Positions 8,766 to 16,796 of a stretch of DNA of 64,000 nucleotides are shown here, in pieces. A program made the position numbers and the translations under genes. This DNA is from Tolumonas sp008015085 (GTDB lineage: Bacteria > Pseudomonadota > Gammaproteobacteria > Enterobacterales > Aeromonadaceae), in contig JAJUJX010000002.1 in the NCBI GenBank assembly GCA_029265125.1, forward strand, positions 1 to 64,000, read 5' to 3'. The first letter of the stretch is position 1; each line of letters begins with the position of its first letter. The notes under the pieces are model-generated. The model had not been told where the DNA came from. It saw only the letters and a list, made by a program, of their open reading frames with translations, and did no database searches.

Positions 8766-8777
8766 AAGGGCGAGACA

Positions 8778-10190
8778 ATGACTTTACATGTTAAGAACAA
8801 TATCTACTGGGTTGGCAAACAGGATTGGGAACTGCGCGAGTTTCATGGCAGTGAGTATTCCACGCACAAAGGTTCCAGCTATAACAGCTATCTGATCAAA
8901 GAAGAGAAGGTGGCGTTGATTGACACAGTTTGGAGCCCATATGCCGATGAGTTTGTGACTAATCTGGCGAATGAAATTCCACTGGAGAAAATCGACTTCA
9001 TCATTGCCAACCATGCGGAGATTGATCATAGCGGTGCGCTGCCGGCTTTAATGGCAAAAATTCCAGATACACCGATTTACTGTACCGCCAATGGCGTTAA
9101 GTCTCTGAAAGGGCATTTTCATCAGGACTGGAATTTTAAAGTTGTAAAAACCGGTGACACGCTGGATCTGGGCAATGGTAAAAAGCTGGTATTTGTTGAA
9201 GCGCCAATGCTGCACTGGCCGGACAGCATGATGACCTATATGACTGAAGATGCGGTGCTATTCAGTAATGATGCTTTCGGGCAACATTATGCTTCCGATC
9301 AGTTGTATAACGACCTGGTTGATCAGAATGAGCTGTTTAATGAGTGCATCAAATATTACGCGAATATCCTGACACCGTTCAGCAAGCTGGTGACACAAAA
9401 AATTCATGAGGTACTGTCATTTAATCTTCCTCTGGACATGGTTTGTACCTCACACGGTATCATCTGGCGTGAAAATCCGGCACAGATCGTTAAGCAATAT
9501 CTGCAATGGGCTGATTCCTATCAGGAAAATCAGATCACACTGATTTACGACACTATGTGGGAAAGCACCCGCAAAATGTCAGAAGCCATTGCGGCAGGTA
9601 TTCGCAAGGCTGATCCATCTGTCACCATCAAACAATTTAATCTGGCAAATTCCGATAAAAATGATGTGTTGACGCAGGTCTTCAAATCCAAAGCTATTCT
9701 GGTGGGTTCACCAACCGTCAATAACGTGATGTTGCCACAGGTTGCTGCGTTACTGGAGGAAATTCAGGGGCTTCGCTTTACCGGAAAATACGCTGCTGCA
9801 TTTGGTAGTCATGGCTGGAGTGGGGGCGCCGTTGATCGCATCACTCAGCGTCTGAAAGAAAGCGGTTTTAACACTTTGGAAGGCACGAAAATCGAGTGGC
9901 GTCCGACACAGGAAGCATTGCTGGACTGTGAAGTATATGGCGCAGAACTGGTTGCTCAGCTGGATGGTAACCCTTGCAATGGTGCAAAGAACGAGTCCAC
10001 CGAAGCAGCACCTCAGATGGTCTGCCGAACCTGCTCCTGGGTTTATGACCCGCAAGTGGGAGAACCAAATCAGGGAGTAGAAGCGGGTACCAGCTGGGAA
10101 AATGTGCCTGAGAGTTTCCTTTGCCCTGTTTGTTTCATGGGGAAAGATGACTTTATTCCTGCCACTGATAACAAAGCAAAAGCCGCCTGA
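8778..10190 (+). CDS. norV: Anaerobic nitric oxide reductase flavorubredoxin
   Basis: NorV reduces nitric oxide to nitrous oxide under anoxic conditions in the cytoplasm. The 470-residue protein has three parts: a metallo-beta-lactamase-like di-iron domain with HAEIDH at residues 79-84 and further ligands His146 and Asp165; a flavodoxin domain from about residue 255 (TLIYDTMWESTRKMSEAI); and a C-terminal rubredoxin with CRTC and CPVC iron ligands. E. coli NorV has 479 residues. I chose the ATG at 8778 after AAGGGCGAG; the open frame upstream has no family support. norW follows directly. E. coli norVW is driven by NorR and sigma-54; here no norR is adjacent and the promoter carries NsrR-type boxes. 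Confidence 0.95.
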   Translation: MTLHVKNNIYWVGKQDWELREFHGSEYSTHKGSSYNSYLIKEEKVALIDTVWSPYADEFVTNLANEIPLEKIDFIIANHAEIDHSGALPALMAKIPDTPIYCTANGVKSLKGHFHQDWNFKVVKTGDTLDLGNGKKLVFVEAPMLHWPDSMMTYMTEDAVLFSNDAFGQHYASDQLYNDLVDQNELFNECIKYYANILTPFSKLVTQKIHEVLSFNLPLDMVCTSHGIIWRENPAQIVKQYLQWADSYQENQITLIYDTMWESTRKMSEAIAAGIRKADPSVTIKQFNLANSDKNDVLTQVFKSKAILVGSPTVNNVMLPQVAALLEEIQGLRFTGKYAAAFGSHGWSGGAVDRITQRLKESGFNTLEGTKIEWRPTQEALLDCEVYGAELVAQLDGNPCNGAKNESTEAAPQMVCRTCSWVYDPQVGEPNQGVEAGTSWENVPESFLCPVCFMGKDDFIPATDNKAKAA

Positions 10191-10203
10191 CCGGGAGATA
10201 GTT

Positions 10204-11349
10204 ATGGGAGCGCAACATCCAATTGTGATTATCGGTAGTGGTTATGCCGGGCTGCAGCTGGCCCGGCAATATCGCCGGCATTCTCCTTCTGGTCCACTGG
10301 TGATTGTGAGTGCGGATGACGGGGCTGAATATGCGAAACCACAACTGAGTCATGTGATCAGTAAACGACAAGCAGCAAATGATCTGGTTAGTAAGCAAGC
10401 CACCGAATTGGCTAAGGAACTGAAGGCACTATTTTTGACGGAGCAGCAGGCTTTATCTATTGATGCTGCGAAACAGACGGTTCAGCTCTCTGGCAGAGAA
10501 TTACCCTATCGGGATTTGATTCTCGCGGTGGGCGCTGAAGCGTGGGTTCCTCCGGTGAACGGTGACGCTGCGAGCGAGATCATCACACTGAATAGTTTGC
10601 AGGAATATCGGCAACATGAAGTACCTCTTAAACGCAGTCATCGCGTGCTGATTATTGGAGCCGGATTGATCGGTTGTGAGCTGGCGAATGATTTTCTGCA
10701 GGCGGGTAAGCAGGTAACAGTATGTGATCCGACCGAGAGAGTGCTCAGTGCTTTATTGCCTGAGTTTGCCAGTGAAAAATTACAGGCAGTTCTTTCACTA
10801 AAAGGCTGTCAGTTTGAATTATTAAACACCTTGGTATCTGCGGAAAAGACAGATGATGGTATTAAGGCGACATTCCGTGATGGTAAGACTCTGATTGTGG
10901 ATTGTATTGTCTGTGCTGCCGGATTGAGACCGAGGGTGACACTGGCGAAGACTGCTGGTCTAAACGTCAATCGGGGGATTATTGTGAATAATCAGCTGAT
11001 GACCAGTGTGCCGAATATCTATGCGCTAGGTGATTGTACTGAAATGGATGGTTATTTAAGGCCGTATCTGCAGCCAATAATGGTCAGTGCACAGGCGTTA
11101 GCGAAAACATTGTCAGGAGAGCCCTCGAAGGTTTACTGGCCAGTTATGCCGGTAAATGTCAAAACAACCAGCTTACCGGTTCAGTCTGCGGGTGATGTTC
11201 GTAGTGACGATTTGATTTGGCAGCTGGATGAAGATGATAACGGTTTAACCGGGCGAGCCTTTAGGCAAGAACAATTGGTTGGTTTTGTCACAGCAGGGCA
11301 ACACACTGCAGCTAGTCTGAATTTGCTGAAGCAGCTGAACGAAAATTAG
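10204..11349 (+). CDS. norW: NADH:flavorubredoxin reductase
   Basis: NorW passes electrons from NADH to the rubredoxin domain of NorV. The 381-residue flavoprotein has an N-terminal FAD motif GSGYAGLQLARQYR, a second dinucleotide fold GAGLIGCELANDFLQAGK near residue 150, and the FAD-closing motif NIYALGDCTEM near residue 280. Length fits E. coli NorW (377). It starts 13 bases after norV with GGGAG upstream, so it is the second gene of the operon. An upstream in-frame start would lie inside norV and is not credible. Confidence 0.93.
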   Translation: MGAQHPIVIIGSGYAGLQLARQYRRHSPSGPLVIVSADDGAEYAKPQLSHVISKRQAANDLVSKQATELAKELKALFLTEQQALSIDAAKQTVQLSGRELPYRDLILAVGAEAWVPPVNGDAASEIITLNSLQEYRQHEVPLKRSHRVLIIGAGLIGCELANDFLQAGKQVTVCDPTERVLSALLPEFASEKLQAVLSLKGCQFELLNTLVSAEKTDDGIKATFRDGKTLIVDCIVCAAGLRPRVTLAKTAGLNVNRGIIVNNQLMTSVPNIYALGDCTEMDGYLRPYLQPIMVSAQALAKTLSGEPSKVYWPVMPVNVKTTSLPVQSAGDVRSDDLIWQLDEDDNGLTGRAFRQEQLVGFVTAGQHTAASLNLLKQLNEN

Positions 11350-11424
11350 CCATAATATACTTACAGGTTCTGAAAGAGCTGCATTTGAACACTGATATTA
11401 ATAGTCAGTATAAGGGGCACACTT

Positions 11425-12168
11425 ATGACGGACTGGGTGAATGGAACAGTTGAAGCAATGACTCGCTGGAGCGATAAACTATGCTCTATAAAAGTTAAAG
11501 CAGACCTGGCTCCGTATACTGCGGGGCAATTTGGCAAACTGTCACTGATTATTGATGGTGAGCGAGTCAGCCGCGCGTATTCATTCGTGAATGCCCCTGA
11601 TGCCGGATATCATGAGTTTTATATTATCAAAATACCGGAAGGGCGCTTATCCCCCAGATTGCTTGACTTGCAACCCGGAGAATCAGTTCAGATCAGCAGA
11701 GAGGCAAGCGGGTTTATGACCCTGAATGAAGTCCCTGATGGCCGCGATCTTTGGATGATGGCGACAGGAACAGCGATTGGGCCGTTTTTATCAATACTCT
11801 CTGACCGGCAGGTATTTGAGCGGTTTGATAATGTTGTCTTGGTGCATGGTGTGCGCGAAAAGCAGGATCTGACCTATCAGTCGCTGATTCAGACTGTTAA
11901 ATCGGAATGGTTCCCCCGGTTTAGTTACATTCCGGTCGTCAGCCGGGAAGATTGTCCCGAAATATTACAGGGGCGAATTCCGGCTTTACTGATCAACGGC
12001 TTGCTGGAAGCTTCAGCCGGGCTGGTGATTTCACCGCTTTGTACACAAACAATGCTGTGCGGGAATCCGGCTATGGTAAAAGATACTCTTACCGCGTTGC
12101 AGCAAAAGGGTCTGAAGAAGAACCTGCGCCGCGAGCCGGGGCACATCACCATGGAAAATTATTGGTAA
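11425..12168 (+). CDS. fpr: Ferredoxin/flavodoxin-NADP reductase
   Basis: A 247-residue FAD-dependent reductase matching E. coli Fpr (248 residues). The FAD motif RAYSFVNAP lies near residue 52, the NADP-binding stretch MMATGTAIGPFLS near residue 112, and the C-terminal region LCGNPAMVKDT near residue 212. Fpr exchanges electrons between NADPH and flavodoxin or ferredoxin. It starts 75 bases after norW with AAGGGG upstream, on the same strand, so it may be co-transcribed and could help keep nitric-oxide-detoxifying or iron-sulfur-repair proteins reduced. The link to NorV is inferred from position only. Confidence 0.93.
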   Translation: MTDWVNGTVEAMTRWSDKLCSIKVKADLAPYTAGQFGKLSLIIDGERVSRAYSFVNAPDAGYHEFYIIKIPEGRLSPRLLDLQPGESVQISREASGFMTLNEVPDGRDLWMMATGTAIGPFLSILSDRQVFERFDNVVLVHGVREKQDLTYQSLIQTVKSEWFPRFSYIPVVSREDCPEILQGRIPALLINGLLEASAGLVISPLCTQTMLCGNPAMVKDTLTALQQKGLKKNLRREPGHITMENYW

Positions 12169-12183
12169 ATGCGGATCACTATA

Positions 12184-13329
12184 TTATGACCTCGTATGTG
12201 CAGTATTACGGTACTGGCTCGGGGTCATTCCTGTTTTTTGTTTAAAAGCAGTATTAAAAACAGATTTTGAATTAAATCCTGAGTCATACATTATTTCTAG
12301 TATTGTTTTTTTCTCTCCGACTTGCTCCAGCAGCGATTTCGCATAATCGATTCGATAATCACAGATAAAATCAAAAAAATTCTTCCCGAATCCTTGATTG
12401 ATAATGAAAGACAACTCTCTGGGCGGAATACCAGCATGTATTGCCAATTTATTGATTGTCAGGTTAGCGTTTAAATAAGGTTTCAGATTTTTCATCAATA
12501 AATTAATATGGTCGATTTGTTCTGGAGAAGGGATATCCGTCGTTTCTGTTATTGATGTATTTACTGCGACAATGGCAATTTCTTCTTCTGTGAGACCAGA
12601 AAATATAATCGACTGTTTTAGCGCATAAATCAGTAATACATTGATGAATGTAAATCCTGAAATGCCGGCAAAAAACAACACATATTCAGTTTCTGTTTCA
12701 TGTTTGAAAATATAGAACGACACGCAATAGGCAAGGCTGATCGCCCACATAATAACGTAGCCAATCAGTAATAGTCTTAACCATGTTATTTGTTTGTTTT
12801 CAATGTTGGAAAATATTTTCTTGACACTAATGGCAAACTTATTAAGTGACCTTATCGCGAAAAATAAATGCAAAAGGAAAAACCCATGAATAATAATGGC
12901 TAACCATAATGAAGTTGGCATGCCAGGCAGATCCTGATTAAGGATGATTTCATTTTTAATCTCTAATGGCTGGAGATAATAACTAAAGGTGAAGACAAAA
13001 ACTGCAATCAGGAAAGGTAACAAAAGAGCAGCATGGTTTCTCTTGATTCTAAAATCACGATACATCAATGATTTTGTATATAAATAAATGACGGGTGGCT
13101 GAATAACAGACAGTAATGTACCCAAGTAAGCATAGTTCGGATGTTCGATAGTTGTGCCTGTTCCATATATGAATAATTCAGCATATTGCGCTGCGAAAGA
13201 GACCAGAATGAGGATAAGTAATTGGTTGCTGGTTCGTTTTATGTTGTCTGGTAACAAAAGAAAAACCGACAGAACAACAGCCTGAACAATACTTACAGCG
13301 ATAAAAAAGTTAGAAAAATCAATCTGCAT
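12184..13329 (-). CDS. AraC-family regulator with an integral membrane sensor domain
   Basis: A 381-residue protein with two parts. Residues 1 to about 240 hold roughly seven hydrophobic segments (for example FFIAVSIVQAVVLSVFLLL at the start). Residues 270-380 form an AraC-type double helix-turn-helix domain (LTINKLAIHAGIPPRELSFI and ILEIMYDSGFNSKSVFNTAF, ending FKQKTGMTPSQYR). The protein would therefore sit in the inner membrane and bind DNA from there. It is convergent with fpr and divergent from the DUF6448 gene, its likeliest target. The ligand is unknown. Codons are AT-rich compared with the norVW block. Confidence 0.82.
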   Translation of the reverse strand: MQIDFSNFFIAVSIVQAVVLSVFLLLPDNIKRTSNQLLILILVSFAAQYAELFIYGTGTTIEHPNYAYLGTLLSVIQPPVIYLYTKSLMYRDFRIKRNHAALLLPFLIAVFVFTFSYYLQPLEIKNEIILNQDLPGMPTSLWLAIIIHGFFLLHLFFAIRSLNKFAISVKKIFSNIENKQITWLRLLLIGYVIMWAISLAYCVSFYIFKHETETEYVLFFAGISGFTFINVLLIYALKQSIIFSGLTEEEIAIVAVNTSITETTDIPSPEQIDHINLLMKNLKPYLNANLTINKLAIHAGIPPRELSFIINQGFGKNFFDFICDYRIDYAKSLLEQVGEKKTILEIMYDSGFNSKSVFNTAFKQKTGMTPSQYRNTAHTRS

Positions 13330-13543
13330 TTTGTTAAAACCATAGATGGTTACTACATGAAAAATACAAGCCTGAAGCTAAGTCGTCAATCAGGTTCGTT
13401 TTTCTCTTCCGAACGTTCGACTTCGTGCATACGAACGAAATCTGCGGTTGATGCGGGTAAATTTAACACTGAAGACGCCATGTATCTCATCATCAGAACA
13501 TTGGCAACAACTTCATCTGTTAATTACTTTGAGGCATCAAAAT

Positions 13544-14164
13544 ATGAAAAAATTTTCAAAAAGTAAAATGGCATTGATTGTGGGCTCTTTTGTATTGATG
13601 AATTTTGCTTATATCGGTTCAGCATCTGCTCACTGCGATGGTATGGATGGCCCTGTTATTGTGACGGCTAAATCAGCTTTACAAAGTGGAGATGTTACAC
13701 CTTTGTTGAAATGGGTTCCAAAGAATAGTGAGCAAACAATAAAAAATGCTTTTGAAAAAACATTTGCTGAACGTAAGGCCGGAAAAGAAACAGCAGAAAT
13801 AGTGGATGAGCGTTTTTTCTCTACGTTAGTTAAAGTCCATCGAGAATCAGAAGGAGCTCCATTTACAGGAATAAAGCCAGCAGGACATATTGAGCCTATC
13901 GTTATAGAGGCTGATGCTGCTTTAAAAAATAAAGACATTGACCACCTGGCTGAAACTATAGCCAAGAAGGTAGAGCTTGAAATTCGCGAGAAATTTGAAA
14001 AAACGATGCTCAGTGAAAAAGAAGCTGATAAGTCAGTTGAACTGGGTAGAAAATATGTAAGCAACTATATTCAATATGTTCATTTCATAGAAGAGATGAA
14101 TAATGCTGTTTCTAAAACAGATGTTCATGGTGAATCATATAAGAAACCAGAGCATAAACATTAA
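13544..14164 (+). CDS. Exported DUF6448-family protein
   Basis: A 206-residue secreted protein of unknown function. The signal peptide (basic KKFSKSK, then a hydrophobic run) ends at SASA, giving a mature start HCDGMDGPVI that is typical of DUF6448 proteins. Two similar halves each contain a KSALQSGDV- or DAALKNKDI-like turn, and there is a conserved GAPFTGIKPAG segment. The C-terminus is His-rich (HGESYKKPEHKH). The start is ATG at 13544 with GAGG upstream; the upstream open frame has no support. It is divergent from the membrane AraC regulator, about 214 bases away. Periplasmic location is likely; metal binding through the terminal histidines is only a guess. Confidence 0.72.
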   Translation: MKKFSKSKMALIVGSFVLMNFAYIGSASAHCDGMDGPVIVTAKSALQSGDVTPLLKWVPKNSEQTIKNAFEKTFAERKAGKETAEIVDERFFSTLVKVHRESEGAPFTGIKPAGHIEPIVIEADAALKNKDIDHLAETIAKKVELEIREKFEKTMLSEKEADKSVELGRKYVSNYIQYVHFIEEMNNAVSKTDVHGESYKKPEHKH

Positions 14165-14234
14165 TTAATAGATGTGGTCGCCATTTTTTGTGTGGTGACG
14201 GTATTCTAAGTGTGTTACCAGGAGCAGATTGTGG

Positions 14235-14672
14235 CTATTCTATCTGGATTTTAAGAATAGCAATGATCTGTTCCGCATTGTCGCTGACCAGATCGGCTAA
14301 GGTGTATTCATCCATCGCGGTAAGAAAGGCTTCCATTCCAGTTTTCAGGGCATGAGTTAACCGGCATACCGGCACCAGTTTGCAGCCGGGAGAATTGCAA
14401 TCCACTCCATCCAGATTATTTTCGAGATCCCGGATCACTTGTCCAATCCTGATCTCTTGCGGCATTTTTGCCAGTGTAATACCGCCATTTTTCCCTCTTA
14501 CGGAGTGCAAATAGCCCAGGCTGACCAGCTGCACGACCACTTTCACCATATGATTTCGGGATATGTCGTAATAGCTGCTGATTTCGGCCACGCTGCTACG
14601 GGTGCCAGGGCGCAGACAGGCCATAAACATCAGCGCGCGTAAGCCATAGTCAGTATAGGTCGTAAGTTTCAT
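14235..14672 (-). CDS. nsrR: Nitric-oxide-sensing Rrf2 repressor NsrR
   Basis: NsrR is an Rrf2-family repressor whose iron-sulfur cluster reacts with nitric oxide, releasing genes for NO detoxification. The 145-residue protein closely follows E. coli NsrR: LTTYTDYGLRALMFMA at the start, SRNHMVKVVVQL in the recognition region, VRGKNGGITL in the wing, and cluster ligands Cys92, Cys97 and Cys103. The ATG has GGAGAA upstream. It is divergent from the small Cys-tail gene, sharing a promoter region with an NsrR-type box and a perfect FNR site. It likely controls norVW, its neighbour and perhaps itself. Confidence 0.95.
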   Translation of the reverse strand: MKLTTYTDYGLRALMFMACLRPGTRSSVAEISSYYDISRNHMVKVVVQLVSLGYLHSVRGKNGGITLAKMPQEIRIGQVIRDLENNLDGVDCNSPGCKLVPVCRLTHALKTGMEAFLTAMDEYTLADLVSDNAEQIIAILKIQIE

Positions 14673-14742
14673 TCAGTTCTCCGCACAAGGTGTATGCAAA
14701 ATATATCACAGGCAGAGCAAAGAAAGAGGAGACCTCCCAGAT

Positions 14743-14765
14743 AATAGATATTTATTATGCATATT
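14743..14765. promoter_or_regulatory. NsrR-type operator between nsrR and the Cys-tail gene
   Basis: An 11-1-11 element, AATAGATATTT / A / TTATGCATATT, resembling the NsrR consensus (7 and 8 of 11 positions). It lies 71 bases before nsrR and 69 before the divergent small gene, abutting an FNR box. It could serve autoregulation and control of the small gene. Confidence 0.5.
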
Positions 14766-14778
14766 TGATAGATATCAA
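14765..14778. promoter_or_regulatory. Perfect FNR binding site
   Basis: TTGAT-AGAT-ATCAA matches the FNR consensus TTGAT-N4-ATCAA at every fixed position. Its centre is about 62 bases before the GTG of the small plus-strand gene. An FNR site at -41.5 would place the transcript start about 20 bases before that GTG, a normal class II layout. Anaerobic activation is therefore inferred. Confidence 0.75.
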
Positions 14779-14833
14779 TAACAAATAATTAACATGTGTT
14801 AAAAGTGTTTTAACAAACAGAGGGGAGGTGAAG

Positions 14834-15181
14834 GTGACTAATACTGACAAAAATCCATTTCAGGCGGAATGGACAGCAAAAGGGCATACGTTATGTCTTG
14901 GGCATTGGGAAATCAGTTTTAACCAGCAAGCGTTAATTATTCCGGAAAAAATTGCAGTAAATGATATGGGGACGTTTGGTAATTTCAGTTACTTGTTTCA
15001 GGATGATCCTGATTGGGAAGAAGGGTTAAAAGAGGACGAGTGGATTGTTGATAACATTGATTGGCTCAGCCAGTGTTTTATCGACAATGACATTCCGCTA
15101 GAGGAGATTTTCTTTCGCTGGTTTTATCAGGCTGTGAATTGTTCTGACTGGCGCTGTAGTGCCTGTGGCGGATGCATTTGA
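14834..15181 (+). CDS. Small acidic protein with a C-terminal CX4CX2CX2C tail, under NsrR/FNR sites
   Basis: I do not recognise this 115-residue protein. It has no signal peptide and no membrane segment. It is rich in Trp, Asp and Glu (DDPDWEEGLKEDEWIVDNIDW) and ends in CSDWRCSACGGCI, four cysteines spaced CX4CX2CX2C at the extreme C-terminus, suited to a metal or iron-sulfur site. I chose GTG at 14834, six bases after AGGGGAGG; the earlier in-frame GTG at 14828 overlaps that Shine-Dalgarno sequence. It is divergent from nsrR, with an FNR box and an NsrR-type box in between, which points to a role in anaerobic nitric-oxide or nitrite stress. That role is inference. Confidence 0.75.
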   Translation: MTNTDKNPFQAEWTAKGHTLCLGHWEISFNQQALIIPEKIAVNDMGTFGNFSYLFQDDPDWEEGLKEDEWIVDNIDWLSQCFIDNDIPLEEIFFRWFYQAVNCSDWRCSACGGCI

Positions 15182-15218
15182 ATAGATGAACACCCTGCAG
15201 CCTTGCCGGCAAATTCCA

Positions 15219-15647
15219 TCAAAGTAACAACCAGGCCAATACCAGATAACGGGAAACTTTAGCAATCGCCACCAGCAGCAAAAATGGCAAAACAGGTTCT
15301 CTTAATACCCCGGCAATCACCGTCAGCGGATCACCTATCACAGGCACCCAGCTGAGTAATAATGACCATTTCCCGTATTTCTGATACCAGCAGCTTGCTT
15401 TATTCAGCTGTTCTGGTTTGACCGGAAACCAACGTCGCTGTTGAAAATGTTGCAGATATTTTCCCAGATACCAGTTCAGTAAAGAGCCCAGAATGTTGCC
15501 AATACTGGCGATGATAAGAAGTTGCCAGACGGGATAATGGTGACTAAGCAGCAGACCCGATAATACAGCTTCAGATTGTAGCGGCAGGATCGACGCCGAA
15601 AGGAGCGCGATAAAGAACAGACTGGCATAAACCGATAATGTAACCAC
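15219..15647 (-). CDS. yqaA: YqaA/DedA-family (VTT domain) inner-membrane protein
   Basis: A 142-residue membrane protein matching E. coli YqaA in length and sequence: SASILPLQSEAVLSGLLL near the start, GNILGSLLNWYLGKY in the middle, and KYGKWSLLLSWVPVIGDPLTVIAG, the conserved re-entrant motif of the VTT/DedA group. DedA proteins help move lipids between membrane leaflets; the role of the YqaA branch is not established. Start GTG at 15647 with GGAGAA upstream. It is convergent with the Cys-tail gene and divergent from the SDR gene; no operon partner is seen. Confidence 0.85.
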   Translation of the reverse strand: MVTLSVYASLFFIALLSASILPLQSEAVLSGLLLSHHYPVWQLLIIASIGNILGSLLNWYLGKYLQHFQQRRWFPVKPEQLNKASCWYQKYGKWSLLLSWVPVIGDPLTVIAGVLREPVLPFLLLVAIAKVSRYLVLAWLLL

Positions 15648-15748
15648 GTAAAATTATTCTCCTTTAGCTTATTTATGGCAAACTCGATATGAAAAACAGG
15701 TATAAACATATTTCAGGATCATCTGGTCACGCATAGCGAGGAATACAT

Positions 15749-16459
15749 ATGAAGTTAGCGATTATCAGCGGTGGTTCAAAAGGGTTAGGCCACGCTATCG
15801 CCGAAAAACTCTTAATTGCCGGCTATCAGGTGATCGAGTTTTCCCGGAGTGCGCCGTATTCCTATTCCGTCAAGCTGGATTTTTCAACTCCGGATCAGAT
15901 GTTACCACTGCTTGCATCTAATCTGGAAAAGCTTGCTGCACAACCGTGGGATGAGATTCTGGTAGTGAGTAATGCGGCGTCGCTGAGCCCGATAGGGCCA
16001 ACATCGAAGAAAAACGCGATGGCTGTGCTGGCCAATATCAACATCAACTTTACCAGTGCGATCCTCTTCATGAGTGAAGTGATCAAACATTTTCAGCAAC
16101 ACCCATGCCGCAAGGTACTGGTCAGCATTTCATCAGGTGCTGCCCGTAAGGCCTATTCTGGCTGGTCGTTGTATTGTTCCTCTAAAGCCGGGCTTGAGAG
16201 CTATATCCGTACCGTTGCGGTAGAGCAAGAGAGTGAAAGCCATCCGTTTGTGGTGCTGAATGTTGACCCGGGCGTGATGGATACTGATATGCAGGCATTG
16301 ATCCGCAGCTCGCATAAAGATGATTTTCCGGCTGTTGATTACTTTATTCACCGTAAAGAGAGCGGGGAACTGCGCACACCGGATATGGTGGCAGCTGGCA
16401 TTATAAAAATTCTGCATTCTGATGTAGTTAGTGGTGAACGCGTTGCCGTATTCGGCTGA
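15749..16459 (+). CDS. Short-chain dehydrogenase/reductase
   Basis: A 236-residue classical SDR oxidoreductase. The cofactor motif SGGSKGLGHAIAEKL begins at residue 7, the NAA segment (SNAASLSPIG) lies near residue 75, and the catalytic Ser and YxxxK motif (SSGAARKAYSGWSLYCSSK) near residues 130-150. The GVMDTDMQ stretch after the active site and the SSGAA form recall sepiapterin reductase-like and benzil reductase-like SDRs. The missing GxxxGxG variation in the first motif (SGGSKGLG) is normal. The substrate is unknown. The start ATG has GAGGAA upstream. A small membrane-anchored gene follows 10 bases later and may be co-transcribed. Confidence 0.86.
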   Translation: MKLAIISGGSKGLGHAIAEKLLIAGYQVIEFSRSAPYSYSVKLDFSTPDQMLPLLASNLEKLAAQPWDEILVVSNAASLSPIGPTSKKNAMAVLANININFTSAILFMSEVIKHFQQHPCRKVLVSISSGAARKAYSGWSLYCSSKAGLESYIRTVAVEQESESHPFVVLNVDPGVMDTDMQALIRSSHKDDFPAVDYFIHRKESGELRTPDMVAAGIIKILHSDVVSGERVAVFG

Positions 16460-16469
16460 GATTTTGTCT

Positions 16470-16796
16470 ATGCAGAAAACAAACAGCAAATATGTGATTT
16501 ACCGGCACGTGATTACCGGTTCCTATAAAATTTTTGAAACTAATGAGAAAAAAGAAGCAATCAAATTCATTAAATCTATTCGCTACCAGATCATCAAAAA
16601 AGCACCGATGGATTCAGGCTATTATCTGGTTATTAAGCGGCAGCTGCGTATACAGAATAATGAGTTGCTGAATTGGGTGAAGGAACAGAAACAATCCGAG
16701 ACTCTGACAACAGAAGAACTCAGAAATCTCAGACTGTTTGCTGTTGGTGTGTTTGCAATATTGGCAGCTTTGGTTGCAGGTTATTTTTTTAGCTGA
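16470..16796 (+). CDS. Small hypothetical protein with C-terminal membrane anchor
   Basis: I do not recognise this 108-residue protein. Residues 1-85 are hydrophilic and basic (IYRHVITGSYKIFETNEKKEA, then KEQKQSETLTTEEL), and the last 20 residues form one membrane helix (FAVGVFAILAALVAGYFFS), so it looks like a tail-anchored protein. I chose the ATG at 16470, which follows the SDR stop by 10 bases; ribosome-binding sequence is weak (CTGAG). Its last 8 bases overlap the end of the convergent chaperone gene. Confidence 0.6.
   Translation: MQKTNSKYVIYRHVITGSYKIFETNEKKEAIKFIKSIRYQIIKKAPMDSGYYLVIKRQLRIQNNELLNWVKEQKQSETLTTEELRNLRLFAVGVFAILAALVAGYFFS

Noticed and set aside
8541..8777. N-terminal extension of norV (open frame from ATG 8541)
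   Set aside because: The extra 79 residues have no match to any NorV, the stretch holds the NsrR-type boxes, and ATG 8778 has a ribosome-binding site and gives the E. coli-like N-terminus.
8311..8777. A norR gene or sigma-54 promoter near norV
   Set aside because: No sigma-54 activator is encoded nearby and I could not find a convincing -24/-12 sequence before norV.
14165..14234. Terminator between the DUF6448 gene and nsrR
   Set aside because: A possible GTCGCCA / TGGTGAC stem needs a G-U pair and has no T-run after it on either strand.
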